Positions 1-15,600 of a stretch of 64,000 bases of DNA are shown in pieces. Position numbers and translations under genes: made by a program. The stretch comes from Callipepla californica brunnescens (Eukaryota > Chordata > Aves > Galliformes > Odontophoridae): the NCBI GenBank assembly GCA_023055505.1, contig JALIRH010000030.1:8924001-8988000 (forward strand). Reading direction: 5' to 3'. Every line of letters starts with the position of its first letter. Position 1 is the first letter of the stretch. Below the pieces are notes generated by a model. The model had not been told where the DNA came from. It was given only the letters and a program-made list of their open reading frames with translations, and did not search any database.

Positions 1-3000
1 CAATGGGGCCTCAGGGATCAATGGGACCATAGGTATCAATGGAGCCATAGGAATCAGTGGGGTCATAGAACTCAAAGGGCCATTTAGATCAATGGGACCA
101 TAGGAATCAATGGGACCATAGGAATCAATGTGGCCGTAGAACTACATGGGGCCATAGAACTCAATGTGGACATAGGGATCAATGGGGCTATTGGAATCAA
201 GGGGCCATAGGGATCAATGTGACCATAGGAATCAATGGGGCCATAGAACTCAAAGAGGCCATAGGGATCAATGGGACCATAGGAATCAATGGGGCCATAG
301 GAATCAGTGGGGCCATAGGGATCAATGGGGACACAACGATCAAAGGGACCATACGAATCAATGTGACCATAGGAATCAAAAGGGCCATAGAACGCAATGT
401 GGCCATAGAGATCAATGGGACCATACGAATCAATGGGGTCAAAGGAATCAGTGGGGCCATAGGAATCAATGGGGCCATAGAACTCAAAGGTGCCATAGGG
501 ATCAATGAACCATAGGAATCAATGGGGCCATAGGAATCAATGGGGCCATAGGGATCAAAGTGGCCATAGAACTCAATGGGGCCTTAGAACTCAATTGGGC
601 CATAGGGATCAATGGGGCCATAGGGATCAATGGGGCTATAGGGATCAATGGGGCCATAGGAATCAATGGGGCCATAGAACTCAATGGTGCCATAGGGATC
701 AATGGAGCCATAGAACTCAATGGGGCCTTAGGGACTAATGGGGCCATAGGAATCAAATGGGCCATAGAACTCATTGGGGCCATAAAAATCAATGGGGCCA
801 CAGGAATCAATGGGACCATAGGGATCAATGGGGCCATAGGAATCAATGGAGCCATAGAAAATCAATCGGGCCATAGGGATCAATGGGGCCATAAGGATCA
901 ATGGGACCGTAGCAATCAAAGGGGCCATAGGGATCAATGGGACCATAGGAATCACTGGGGCCATAGGGATCAGTGGGGCCATAGGGATCAATGGGGCCAC
1001 AGGAATCAATGGGGCCTCAGGAATCAATGGGGTCATACGAATCAATGGGGCCATAAGGATCAATGGGGCCATAGGGATCAATGGGTTCATAGGGAACAAT
1101 GGGGCATAGGTATCAATGGGGCCATAGGAATCAATATGGACATAGCAAAAAATGGCGCTGTAGGGATTAGTGGGGCCATAGTAATCTGTGGGGCCATAGG
1201 AATCAATGGGACCATAGGGATCAGTTGGGCCAAAGGAATCAATGGGGCCATAAGGATCAATGGGGCCATCGCGATCGATGGGGTCGTAGAACTCAATGGG
1301 GCCACTGAACACAATGGGACCATAGGAATCAATGGGGCCACAGGAATCAATGGGGCCATAAGGATCAATGGGAACATAAAATTCAATGGGGCCATAGAAC
1401 TCAAAGAAGCCATAGGAATCAATGGGGACATATGAATCAATGGGGCCATAGGAATCAATGGGGCCATAGAACTCAAAAAGGCCATAGAACACAATGGGGC
1501 CACAAGAATCAATGGGGCCATAGGGATCAATGGGGTCATAGGAATCAAAGGAGTCATAGAACTCAATGGGGCCATTGGGATAAATGGGGCCACAGCGATC
1601 AATGGGTCCGTAGGAATCAATGGGGACATAGGGATCAATAGAACCATAGGGATCAATGGGGCCATAGGAATCAATGGGGCCATAGGAATCAGTGGGGCCT
1701 TAGAACTCAATGGGGACATAGGGATCAATGGAGCCATAGAACTCAGTGTGGACATAGGGATCGATGGGGCTATATAAATCAAAGGGGCCATAGGAATCAC
1801 TGGGGACATAGGAATCAATGGGTCCATAGGGATCAATGTGACCATAGGAATCAATGGGGCCATAGAACTCAAAGGGGTCTTAGGGATCAATGGGACCATA
1901 GGAATCAATGGGGCCATAGAACTCAGAGGGGCCATAGGGATCAATGGGGCCATAGGGAATAATGTTGCCATAGGGATGAATTAGGCCATCGGGATCAATG
2001 GGGCCATAGAACTCACTGGGGCCATAGGAATGAATGGGGTCACAGGAATCAATGTGGCCATAGGAATCAAAAGCATCATAGGGATCAAAGGGGCCATAGG
2101 AATCAATGGGACCATAGGAATTAATGGGGCCATAGAACTCAATGTGGCCATAGAACACAATGCTAACATAGGAATCTACGGGGCCATAGGAATCAATGGG
2201 GCCATAGGGTTTAATGGGGCCTTAGGGATCAATGGGGCCATAGGGACAAATGGGGCCATAGGGATCAAAGGGGCCATAGGGATCAATGGGGCCACAGGAA
2301 TCAATGGGAACATTAGAATCAGTGGGGCCATAGAACTGAATGGGGCCATAGGGATCAGTGGGGCCATAGGAATCAATGGGGCCATAGGAATCAATGGGGC
2401 CATAGGGTTCAATGGGGCCTTAGGGATCAATGGGGCCATAGGGATAAATGGGGCCATAGGGATCAAAGGGGCCATAGGGATCAATGGGGCCGCAAGAATC
2501 AATGGGACCATTAGAATCAGTGGGGCCATAGAACTCAATGGGGCCATAGGGATCAGTGGGGCCATAGGAATCAATGGGGCCATAGGAATCAGTGGGGCCA
2601 TAGGGATCAATGGAGCCATAGAAAATCAATCGGGCCATAGGGATCAATGGGGACATAAGGATCAATGGGACCATAGCAATCAAAGGGGCCATAGGGATCA
2701 TTGGGACCATAGGAATCACTGGTGCCATAGGGATCAGTGGGGCCATAGGGATCAATGGGGCCACAGGAATCAATGGGGCCACAGGAGTCAATGTGGTCAT
2801 AGGAATCAAAGGAGTCATAGAACTCAATGGGGCCATTGGGATAAATGGGGCCACATCGATCAGTGGGTCCGTAGGAATCAATGGGGCCATAAGGATCAAT
2901 AGAACCATAGGGATTAATGGGGCCATAGGAATCAATGGGGCCATAGGAATCAGTGGGGCCTTAGAACTCAATGGGGACATAGGGATCAATGGAGCCATAG

Positions 3001-3178
3001 AACTTAGTGTGGACATAGGGATCGATGGGGCTATATAAATCAAAGGGGCCATAGGTATCACTGGAGACATAGGAATCAATGGGGCCATAGGGATCAATGT
3101 GACCATAGGAATCAATGGGGCCATAGAACCCAAAGGGGCCATAGGGATCAATGGGACCATAGGAATCAATGGGGCCAT

Positions 3179-3212
3179 AGAATTCATAGTATTCATAGAA
3201 TTCAGACCATAG
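3179..3212. other. Degenerate patch in the satellite
   Basis: A short patch in which the 18-bp register breaks into partial copies of the pattern ATTCATAG (AATTCATAGTATTCATAG and following), then returns to normal units. It looks like a local slippage or repair scar. No gene or signal is visible. Confidence 0.5.
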
Positions 3213-5424
3213 GGATCAATGGGGCCATAGGGAAAATGTGGCAATAGGAATCAATGGGGTCATAGGAATCAATGGGGCCATAATGATCAATGAGGCCATA
3301 AGTATCAATGGGGACACAACGATCAATGGGACCATAGGTATCAATGGGGCCATAGGAATCAGTGGGGCCATAGATCTCAATGGGGCCATTGTGATCAATG
3401 GGACCATAGTAATCAATGGGGCCATAGGAATCAATGTGGCCATATAACTACATGAAGCCATAAAGATCAATGGGGCCGTAGGGATCAATGGGGCCATAGA
3501 ACTCAATGTGGACATACGGATCGATGGGGCTATAGGAATCAAAGTGGCCATAGGAATCAATGGGGCCTTAGGAATCAATCGGGCCAGAGGGATCATTGTG
3601 ACCATAGGAATCAATGGGGACATAGAACTCAAAGCGGCCATAGGGATGAATGGGACCATAGGAATCAATGGGGCCATAGGAATCAGTGGGGCCATAGGGA
3701 TCAATGGGGCCTTAGGAATCAATGGGGACACAACGATCAATGGGACCATACGAATCAATGTGACCAGAGGAATCAATGGGGCCATAGAACGCAATGTGGC
3801 CATAGAGATCAATGGGACCATAGGAATCAATGGGGCCAAAGGAATCAATGGGGCCATAGGAATCAATGGGGCCATAGAACTCAATGGTGCCATAGGGATC
3901 AATGGAACCATAGGAATCAATGGGGCCATAGGAATCAATGGGGCCATAGGGATCAAAGTGGCCACAGAACTCAATGGGGCCTTAGAACTCAATTGGGCCA
4001 TAGGGATCAATGGGGCCATAGGGATCAATGGGGCTATAGGGATCAATGGGGCCATAGGAATCAATGGGGCCATAGAACTCAATGGTGCCATAGGGATCAA
4101 TGGAGCCATAGAACACAATGGGGCCTTAGGGACTATTGGGACATAGGAATCAATGGGGCCATAGGGATCAATGGGGCTATAGGGATCAATGGGGCCATAG
4201 GAATCAATGGAGCCATAGAAAATCAATCGGGCCATAGGGATCAATGGGGCCATAAGGATCAATGGGACCATAGCAATCAATGGGGCCATAGGGATCAATG
4301 GGACCATAGGAATCACTGGGGCCATAGGGATCAGTGGGGCCATAGGGATCAATGGGGCCACAGGAATCAATGGGGCCTCAGGAATCAATGGGGTCATACG
4401 AATCAATGGGGCCATAAGGATCAATGGGGCCATAGGGATCAATGGGTTCATAGGGAACAATGGGGCATAGGTATCAATGGGGCCATAGGAATCAATATGG
4501 ACATAGGAATAAATGGCGCTGTAGGGATTAGTGGGGCCATAGTAATCAGTGGGGCCATGGGAATCAGTGGGACCATAGGGATCAGTTGGGCCAAAGGAAT
4601 CAATGGGGCCATAAGGATCAATGGGACCATAGGAATTAATGGGGCCATAGAACTCAATGTGGCAATAGAACACAATGGGACCATAGGAATCTACGGGGCC
4701 ATAGGAATCAATGGGGCCTTAGGGATCAATGGGGCCATAGGGATCAAAGGGGCCATAGGGATCAATGGGGCCACAGGAATCAATGGGGCCACAGGAATCA
4801 ATGGGACCATTGGAATCAGTGGGGCCATAGAACTCAATGGGGCCATAGGGATCAGTGGGGCCATAGGAATCAATGGGGCCATAGGAATCAATGTGGCCAT
4901 AGAACTACATGGGGCCACAGGGATCAATGGGGCCGTGGGGATCAGTGGGGCCATAGAACTCAATGTGGCCATAGGGATAGATGGGGCCATAGGAATCAAT
5001 GGGGCTATAGGAATCAATGGGGCCTTAGGGATCAATGGGGCCATAGGCATCAATGGGGCCATAGGGATCGATGGGGCCATAGAACTCCAAGTGTCCATAG
5101 GGATCAATGGGACCGTAGGAATCAATTGGGCCTTAGGAATCAATGTGGCCATAGGAAACAATGGGGCCATAGGGATCAATGTGACCATAGGAATCAATGG
5201 GGCCATAGAACTCTAAGGGGCCATGGGGATCAATTTGACCCTAGGAATCAATGGGGCCATAGAACTTTGTGGAGCCATAGGGAACAATGGGGCCATAGGG
5301 AACAATGGGGCAATAGGTATCAATGGGCCCTTAGGGATCAATGGGGCCATAGAACACAATGGGAGCATAGGAATCAACGGGGCCATCGGAATCAATGGGG
5401 CCAGAGGGATAAAAGGGGCCATAT

Positions 5425-8400
5425 GGATCAATGGGGCCATAGGGATCAATGGGGCCTCAGGAATCAATGGGACCATAGGAATCAATGGGGCCATAGGAAT
5501 CAATGGGGCCATAGGAATCAATGGTGCCATAGGAATCAATGTGGCCATAGAACTACAAGGGGCCATAGGGATCAATGAGGCAATAGGGATCAATGGGGCC
5601 ATAGAACTCAATGTGGTCATAGGGATCGATGGGGCCCTAGGAATCAATGGGGACATGGGAATCAATGGGGCCATAGTCATCAATGTGGCCATAGAACTCA
5701 ATGGGGCCATAGGGATCAATGGGGCCATAGGAATCAATTTGGTCATAGAACTCAATGGGGCCATAGGGATCAATGTGGCCATAGGAATCAATATGGACAT
5801 ATCAATAAATTGCGCTGTAGGGATTAGTAGGGCCATAGTAATCAGTGGGACCATAGGAATCAGTGGGACCATAGGGATCAGTTGGGCCAAAGGAATCAAT
5901 GGGGCCATAAGGATCAATGGGGCCATCGCGATCGATGGGGCCATAGAACTCAATGGGGCCATTGAACACAATGGGACCATAGGGATCAATGGGGCCACAG
6001 GAATCAATGGGACCATTAGAATCAGTGGGGCCATAGAACTCAATGGGGCCATAGGGATCAATGGGGCCACAGGAATCAATGGGACCATTAGAATCAGTGG
6101 GGCCATATAACTCAATGGGGCCATTGGGATCAGTGGGGCCATAGGAATCAATGGGGCCATAGGAATCAATGTGGCCATAGAACTACATGGGGCCATAGGG
6201 ATCAATGGGGCCGTAGGGATCAATGGGGCCATAGAACTCAATGAGGCCATAGGGATAGATGGGGCCATAGGAATCAATAGGGCCATAGGAATCAATGGGG
6301 CCTTAGGGATCAATGGGGCCATAGGGATCAATGGGGCCATAGGGATCGATGGGGCCATAGAACTCCAAGTGTCAATAGGGATCAATGGGACCATAGGAAT
6401 CAATGGGGCCTTAGGAATCAATGTGGCCATAGGAAACAATGGGGCCATAGGGATCAATGTAACCATAGGAATCAATGGGGCCATAGAACTCAAAGGGGCC
6501 ATGGGGATCAATTTGACCCTAGGAATCAATGGGGCCATAGAACTCTGTGGAGCCATAGGGAACAATGGGGCCATAGGGATCAATGGGGCCACAGGAATCA
6601 ATGGGACCATAGGAATCAATGGGGCCATAGGAATCAATGGGGCCATAGGAATCAATGGTGCCATAGGAATCAATGTGGCCGTAGAACTACAAGGGGCCAT
6701 AGGGATCAATGGGGCCATAGGGATCAATGGGGCCATAGAACTCAATGTGGCCATTGGGATCGATGGGGCCCTAGGAATCAGTGGGGCCATAGGAATCAAT
6801 GTGACCTTAGGAATCAATGGGGCCATAGAACTCAAAGATGCTATAGGGATCAATGGGACCATAGGAATCAATGGGGCCATAGGAATCAGTGCGGCCATAG
6901 GGATCAATGGGGCCATAGGAATCAATGGGGACACAACGATCAATGGGACCATAGGAATCAATGTGACCGTAGGAAACAATGGGGCCATAGAACGCAATGT
7001 GGCCATAGAGATCAATGGGACCATAGGAATCAATGGGGCCAACGGAATCAATGGGGCCATAGGAATCAATAGGGCCATAGAACTCAATGGTGCCCTAGGG
7101 ATCAATGGGGCCATAGGGATCAATGGGGCTATAGGGATCAATGGTGCCATAGAACTCAATGGGGCCTTAGAGATCAATGGGGCCATAGGGATCAAATGGG
7201 CCATAGAACTCAATGGGGCCTTAGAACTCAATTGGGCCATAGGGATCAAAGGGGCCATAGGGATCAATGGGGCTATAGGGATCAATAAGGCCATAGGAAT
7301 CAATGGGGCCATAGAACTCAATGGTGCCATAGGGATCAATGGAGCCATAGAACTCAATGGGGCCTTAGGGACTAATGAGGCCATAGGAATCAATGGGGCC
7401 ATAGGGATCAATGATGCTATAGGGATCAATGGGCTATAGGAATCAATGGAGCCATAGAAAATCAATCGGGCCATAGGGATCAATGGGGCCATAGGGATCA
7501 ATGGGACCATAGCAATCAATGGGGCCATAGGGATCAATGGGACCATAGGAATCACAGGGGCCATAGGGATCAGTGGGGCCATAGGGATCAATGGGGCCAC
7601 AAGAATCAATGGGGCCTCAGGAATCAATGGGGTCATACGAATCAATGGGGCCATAAGGATCAATGGGGCCATAGGGATCAATGGGTTCATAGGGAACAAT
7701 GGGGCATAGGTATCAATGGGGCCATAGGAATCAATATGGACATAGCAATAAATGGCGCTGTAGGGATTAGTGGGGCCATAGTAATCAGTGGGGCCATAAG
7801 AATCAGTGGGACCATAGGGATCAGTTGGGCCAAAGGAATCAATGGGGCCATAGGGATCAATGGGACCATAGGAATCAAAGGGGCCATATGGATCAATGGC
7901 AACATAGGATTCAATGGGGCCATAGGAATCAGTGGGGCCATAGAACTCAAAGGGGCCATGGGGATCAATTTGACCCTAGGAATCAATGGGGCCATAGAAC
8001 TCTGTGGAGCCATAGGGAACAATGGGGCCATAGGGAACAATGGGGCAATAGGAATCAATGGGCACTTAGGTATCAATGGGGCCATAGAACACAATGGGAG
8101 CATAGGAATCAACGGGGCCATAGGAATCAATGGGGCCATAGGGATAAAAGGGGCCATATGGATCAATGGGGCCATAGGGATCCATGGGGCCACAGGAATC
8201 AATGGGACCATAGGAATCAATGGTGCCATAGGAATCAATGTGGCCATAGAACTACAAGGGGCCATAGGGATCAATTGGGCCATAGGGATCAATGGGGCCA
8301 TAGAACTGAATGTGGCCATAGGGATCGATGGGGCCCTAGGAATCAGTGGGGCCATAGGAATCAATGTGACCATAGGAATCAATGGGGCCATAGAACTCAA

Positions 8401-11400
8401 AGATGCCATAGGGATCAATGGGACCATAGGAATCAATGGGGCCATAGGAATCAGTGGGGCCATAGGGATCAATGGGGCCATAGGAATCAATGGGGACACA
8501 ACGATCAATGGGACCATAAGAATCAATGTGACCATAGGAAACAATGGGGCCATAGAACACAATGTGGCCATAGAGATCAATGGGACCATAGGAATCAATG
8601 GGGCCAACGGAATCAATGGGGCCATAGGAATCAATAGGGCCATAGAACTCAATGGTGCCATAGGGATCAATGGGGCCATAGTGATCAAATGGGCCATGGA
8701 ACTCAATGGGGCATTAGAACTCAATTGGGCCATAGGGATCAATGGGACCATAGGGATCAATGGAGCCATAGAACTCAATGGGGCCTTAGGGACTAATGGG
8801 GCCATAGGAATCAATGGGGCCATAGGGATCAATGATGCTATAGGGATCAATGGGGCCATAGGAATCAATGGAGCCATAGAAAATCAATCGGGCCATAGGG
8901 ATCAATGGGGCCATAAGGATCAATGGGACCATAGCAATCAATGGGGCCATAGGGATCAATGGGGCCTCAGGAATCAATGGGACCATAGGAATCAATGGGG
9001 CCATAGGAATCAATGGGGCCATAGGAATCAATGGTGCCATAGGAATCAATGTGGCCATAGAACTACAAGGGGCCATAGAGATCAATGAGGCAATAGGGAT
9101 CAATGGGGCCATAGAACTCAATGTGGCCATAGGGATCGATGGGGCCCTAGGAATCAATGGGGCAATAGGAATCAATGGGGCCATAGGAATCAATGGGGCC
9201 ATAGGAATCAATGGGGACATGGGAATCAATGGGGCCATAGTCATCAATGGGGCCATAGAACTCAATGGGGCCATAGGGATCAATGGGGCCATAGGGATCA
9301 ATGGGGCCATAGGAATCAATAGGGCCATAGGGATCAATGGGGCCATAGTAATCAATATGGACATATCAATAAATGGCGCTGTAGGGATTAGTGGGGCCAT
9401 AGTAATCAGTGGGGCCATAGGAATCAGTGGGAACATAGGGATCAGTTGGGCCAAAGGAATCAATGGGGCCATAAGGATCAATGGGGCCATAGGGATCAGT
9501 GGGTCCATAGGAATCAATGGGGCCATAGGAATCAATGGGGCCATAGGGTTCAATGGGTCCTTAGGGATCAATGGGGCCATAAGGATAAATGGGGCCATAG
9601 GGATCAAAGGGGCCATAGGGATCAATGGGGCCACAGGAATCAATGGGACCATTAGAATCAGTGGGGCCATAGAACTCAATGGGGCCATAGGGATCAGTGG
9701 GGCCATAGGAATCAATGGGGCCATAGGAATCAATGTGGCCATAGAACTACATGGGGCCATAGGGATCAATGGGGCCGTAGGTATCAATGGGGCCATAGAA
9801 CTCAATGTGGCCATAGGGATAGATGGGGCCATAGGAATCAATGGGGCCATAGGAATCAATGGGGCCTTAGGGATCAATGGGGCAATAGGGATCAATGGGG
9901 CCATAGGGATCGATGGGGCCATAGAACTCCAAGTGTCCATAGGGATCAATGTAACCATAGGAATCAATGGGGCCATAGAACTCAAAGGGGCCATGGGGAT
10001 CAATTTCACCCTAGGAATCAATGGGGCCACAGAACTCAGTGGAGCCATAGGGAATAATGGGGCCTTAGGGAACAATGGGGCAATAGGAATCAATGGGCAC
10101 TTAGGGATCAATGGGGCCATAGAACACAATGGGAGCATAGGAATCAACGGGGCCATAGGAATCAATGGGGCCATAGGGATAAAAGGGGCCATATGGATAA
10201 ATGGAGCCATAGGGATCAATGGGGCCACAGGAATCAATGGGACCATAGGAATCAATGGGGCCATAGGAATCAATGGGGCCATAGGAATCAATGGTGCCAT
10301 AGGAATCAATGTGGCCATAGAACTACAAGGGCCATAGGGATCAATGGGGCCATAGGGATCAATGGGGCCATAAAACTCAATGTGGCCATAGGGATCGATG
10401 GGGCCCTAGGAATCAGTGGGGCCATAGGAATCAATGTGAACATAGGAATCAATGGGGCCATAGAACTCAAAGATGCCATAGGGATCAATGGGACCATAGG
10501 AATCAATGGGGCCATAGGAATCAGTGGGGCCATAGGGATCAATGGGGCCATAGGAATCAATGGGGACACAACGATCAATGGGACCATAGGAATCAAAGTG
10601 ACCATAGGAAACAATGGGGTCAAAGAACGCAATGTGGCCATAGAATTCAATGGGACCATAGGAATCAATGGGGCCAACGGAATCAATGGGGCCATAGGAA
10701 TCAATAGGGCCATAGAACTCAATGGTGCCATAGGGATCAATGGGGCCATAGGGATCAATGGGGCTATAGGGATCAATGGTGCCATAGAACTCAATGGGGC
10801 CTTAGAGATCAATGGGGCCATAGGGATCAAATGGGCCATAGAACTCAATGGAGCCTTAGAACTCAATTGGGCCATAGGGATCAATGGGGCCATAGGGATC
10901 AATGGGGCTATAGGGATCAATAAGGCCATAGGAATTAATGGGGCCATAGAACTCAATGGTGCCATCGGGATCAATGGAGCCATAGAACTCAATGGGGCCT
11001 TAGGGACTAATGGGGCCATAGGAATCAATGGGGCCATTGGGATCAATGATGCTATAGGGATCAATGGGGCCATAGGAATCAATGGAGCCATAGAAAATCA
11101 ATCGGGCCATAGGGATCAATGGGGCCATAAGGATCAATGGGACCATAGCAATCAATGGGGCCATAGAGATCAATGGGACCATAGGAATCACTGGGGCCAT
11201 AGGGATCAGTGGGGCCATAGGGATCAATGGGGCCACAGGAATCAATGGGGCCTCAGGAATCAATGGGGTCATACGTAACAATGGGGCCATAAGGATCAAT
11301 GGGGCCATAGGGATCAATGGGTTCATAGGGAACAATGGGGCATAGGTATCAATGGGGCCATAGGAATCAATATGGACATAGCAATAAATGGCGCTGTAGG

Positions 11401-12604
11401 GATTAGTGGGGCCATAGTAATCAGTGGGGCCATAGGAATCAGTGGGACCATAGGGATCAGTTGGGCCAAAGGAATCAATGGGGCCATAAGGATCAATGGG
11501 GCCATCGCGATCGATGGGGCCATAGAACTCAATGGGGCATTGAACACAATGGGAACATAGGGATCAATGGGGCCACAGGAATCAATGGGGCCATAGGGAT
11601 CAATGGCACCATAGGAATCAATGGGGCCATAGGAATCAGTGGGGCCATAGAACTCAAAGGGGCCATGGGGATCAATTTGACCCTAGGAATCAATGGGGCC
11701 ATAGAACTCTGTGGAGCCATAGGGAACAATGGGGCCATAGGGAACAATGGGGCAATAGGAATCAATGGGCACTTAGGGATCAATGGGGCCATAGAACACA
11801 ATGGGAGCATAGGAATCAATGGGGCCATAGGAATCAATGGGGCCATAGGGATAAAAGGGGCCATATGGATCAATGGGGCCATAGGGATCAATGGGGCCAC
11901 AGGAATCAATGGGACCATAGGAATCAATGGTGCCATAGGAATCAATGTGGCCATAGAACTACAAGGGGCCATAGGGATCAATGGGGCCCTAGGAATCAGT
12001 GGGGCCATAGGAATCAGTGTGACCATAGGAATCAATGGGGTCATAGAACTCAAAGATGCCATAGGGATCAATGGGACCATAGGAATCAATGGGGCCATAG
12101 GAATCAGTGGGGCCGTAGGGATCAATTGGGCCATAGGAATCAATGGGGACACAACGATCCATGGGACCATAGGAATCAATGTGACCATAGGAAACAATGG
12201 GGCCATAGAACGCAATGTGGCCATAGAGATCAATGGGACCATAGGAATCAATGGGGCCATAGGGATTAATGGGGCCATAGAACTCAAAGGTGCCATGGGG
12301 ATCAATGTGGCCATAGGAATCAATGGGGCCATAGGAATCAAAGGGGCCATAGGGATCAAAGTGGCCATAGAACTCAATGCGGCCTTAGAACTCAATGGGG
12401 CCACAGGGATCAATGGGGCCATAGGGATCAATGGGGCTATTGGGATCAATGGGGCCATAGAACTCAATGGGGCCTTAGAGATCAATGGGGCCATAGGGAT
12501 CAAATGGGCCATGGAACTCAAAGGGGCCATAGGAATCAATGGGGCCATAGAACCCAATGGGGCCATAGGAATCAATGGAGTTTTAGAAAATCAATGGGCA
12601 ATAG
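5425..12604. repeat. 7,180-bp tandem duplication, copy 1
   Basis: A block of satellite whose order of variant units is repeated base for base at +7,180 wherever I compared it (for example 5461 with 12641, 7704 with 14884, 11340 with 18520, 12561 with 19741). The left edge lies where 5421-5426 reads ATATGG but the partner 12601-12606 reads ATAGGG. The spacing is two short of 399 x 18. Boundaries are uncertain by about one or two units because the flanking units are alike. Confidence 0.9.
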
Positions 12605-15600
12605 GGATCAATGGGGCCATAGGGATCAATGGGGCCTCAGGAATCAATGGGACCATAGGAATCAATGGGGCCATAGGAATCAATGGGGCCATAGGAATCA
12701 ATGGTGCCATAGGAATCAATGTGGCCATAGAACTACAAGGGGCCATAGGGATCAATGAGGCAATAGGGATCAATGGGGCCATAGAACTCAATGTGGTCAT
12801 AGGGATCGATGGGGCCCTAGGAATCAATGGGGACATGGGAATCAATGGGGCCATAGTCATCAATGTGGCCATAGAACTCAATGGGGCCATAGGGATCAAT
12901 GGGGCCATAGGAATCAATTTGGTCATAGAACTCAATGGGGCCATAGGGATCAATGTGGCCATAGGAATCAATATGGACATATCAATAAATTGCGCTGTAG
13001 GGATTAGTAGGGCCATAGTAATCAGTGGGACCATAGGAATCAGTGGGACCATAGGGATCAGTTGGGCCAAAGGAATCAATGGGGCCATAAGGATCAATGG
13101 GGCCATCGCGATCGATGGGGCCATAGAACTCAATGGGGCCATTGAACACAATGGGACCATAGGGATCAATGGGGCCACAGGAATCAATGGGACCATTAGA
13201 ATCAGTGGGGCCATAGAACTCAATGGGGCCATAGGGATCAATGGGGCCACAGGAATCAATGGGACCATTAGAATCAGTGGGGCCATATAACTCAATGGGG
13301 CCATTGGGATCAGTGGGGCCATAGGAATCAATGGGGCCATAGGAATCAATGTGGCCATAGAACTACATGGGGCCATAGGGATCAATGGGGCCGTAGGGAT
13401 CAATGGGGCCATAGAACTCAATGAGGCCATAGGGATAGATGGGGCCATAGGAATCAATAGGGCCATAGGAATCAATGGGGCCTTAGGGATCAATGGGGCC
13501 ATAGGGATCAATGGGGCCATAGGGATCGATGGGGCCATAGAACTCCAAGTGTCAATAGGGATCAATGGGACCATAGGAATCAATGGGGCCTTAGGAATCA
13601 ATGTGGCCATAGGAAACAATGGGGCCATAGGGATCAATGTAACCATAGGAATCAATGGGGCCATAGAACTCAAAGGGGCCATGGGGATCAATTTGACCCT
13701 AGGAATCAATGGGGCCATAGAACTCTGTGGAGCCATAGGGAACAATGGGGCCATAGGGATCAATGGGGCCACAGGAATCAATGGGACCATAGGAATCAAT
13801 GGGGCCATAGGAATCAATGGGGCCATAGGAATCAATGGTGCCATAGGAATCAATGTGGCCGTAGAACTACAAGGGGCCATAGGGATCAATGGGGCCATAG
13901 GGATCAATGGGGCCATAGAACTCAATGTGGCCATTGGGATCGATGGGGCCCTAGGAATCAGTGGGGCCATAGGAATCAATGTGACCTTAGGAATCAATGG
14001 GGCCATAGAACTCAAAGATGCTATAGGGATCAATGGGACCATAGGAATCAATGGGGCCATAGGAATCAGTGCGGCCATAGGGATCAATGGGGCCATAGGA
14101 ATCAATGGGGACACAACGATCAATGGGACCATAGGAATCAATGTGACCGTAGGAAACAATGGGGCCATAGAACGCAATGTGGCCATAGAGATCAATGGGA
14201 CCATAGGAATCAATGGGGCCAACGGAATCAATGGGGCCATAGGAATCAATAGGGCCATAGAACTCAATGGTGCCCTAGGGATCAATGGGGCCATAGGGAT
14301 CAATGGGGCTATAGGGATCAATGGTGCCATAGAACTCAATGGGGCCTTAGAGATCAATGGGGCCATAGGGATCAAATGGGCCATAGAACTCAATGGGGCC
14401 TTAGAACTCAATTGGGCCATAGGGATCAAAGGGGCCATAGGGATCAATGGGGCTATAGGGATCAATAAGGCCATAGGAATCAATGGGGCCATAGAACTCA
14501 ATGGTGCCATAGGGATCAATGGAGCCATAGAACTCAATGGGGCCTTAGGGACTAATGAGGCCATAGGAATCAATGGGGCCATAGGGATCAATGATGCTAT
14601 AGGGATCAATGGGCTATAGGAATCAATGGAGCCATAGAAAATCAATCGGGCCATAGGGATCAATGGGGCCATAGGGATCAATGGGACCATAGCAATCAAT
14701 GGGGCCATAGGGATCAATGGGACCATAGGAATCACAGGGGCCATAGGGATCAGTGGGGCCATAGGGATCAATGGGGCCACAAGAATCAATGGGGCCTCAG
14801 GAATCAATGGGGTCATACGAATCAATGGGGCCATAAGGATCAATGGGGCCATAGGGATCAATGGGTTCATAGGGAACAATGGGGCATAGGTATCAATGGG
14901 GCCATAGGAATCAATATGGACATAGCAATAAATGGCGCTGTAGGGATTAGTGGGGCCATAGTAATCAGTGGGGCCATAAGAATCAGTGGGACCATAGGGA
15001 TCAGTTGGGCCAAAGGAATCAATGGGGCCATAGGGATCAATGGGACCATAGGAATCAAAGGGGCCATATGGATCAATGGCAACATAGGATTCAATGGGGC
15101 CATAGGAATCAGTGGGGCCATAGAACTCAAAGGGGCCATGGGGATCAATTTGACCCTAGGAATCAATGGGGCCATAGAACTCTGTGGAGCCATAGGGAAC
15201 AATGGGGCCATAGGGAACAATGGGGCAATAGGAATCAATGGGCACTTAGGTATCAATGGGGCCATAGAACACAATGGGAGCATAGGAATCAACGGGGCCA
15301 TAGGAATCAATGGGGCCATAGGGATAAAAGGGGCCATATGGATCAATGGGGCCATAGGGATCCATGGGGCCACAGGAATCAATGGGACCATAGGAATCAA
15401 TGGTGCCATAGGAATCAATGTGGCCATAGAACTACAAGGGGCCATAGGGATCAATTGGGCCATAGGGATCAATGGGGCCATAGAACTGAATGTGGCCATA
15501 GGGATCGATGGGGCCCTAGGAATCAGTGGGGCCATAGGAATCAATGTGACCATAGGAATCAATGGGGCCATAGAACTCAAAGATGCCATAGGGATCAATG

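Noticed and set aside
5213..7699. 828-codon minus-strand ORF of APLIPM repeats, with a partly identical copy near 12591-14879
   Set aside because: Same period artefact; the match reflects the 7,180-bp DNA duplication, not a gene family.
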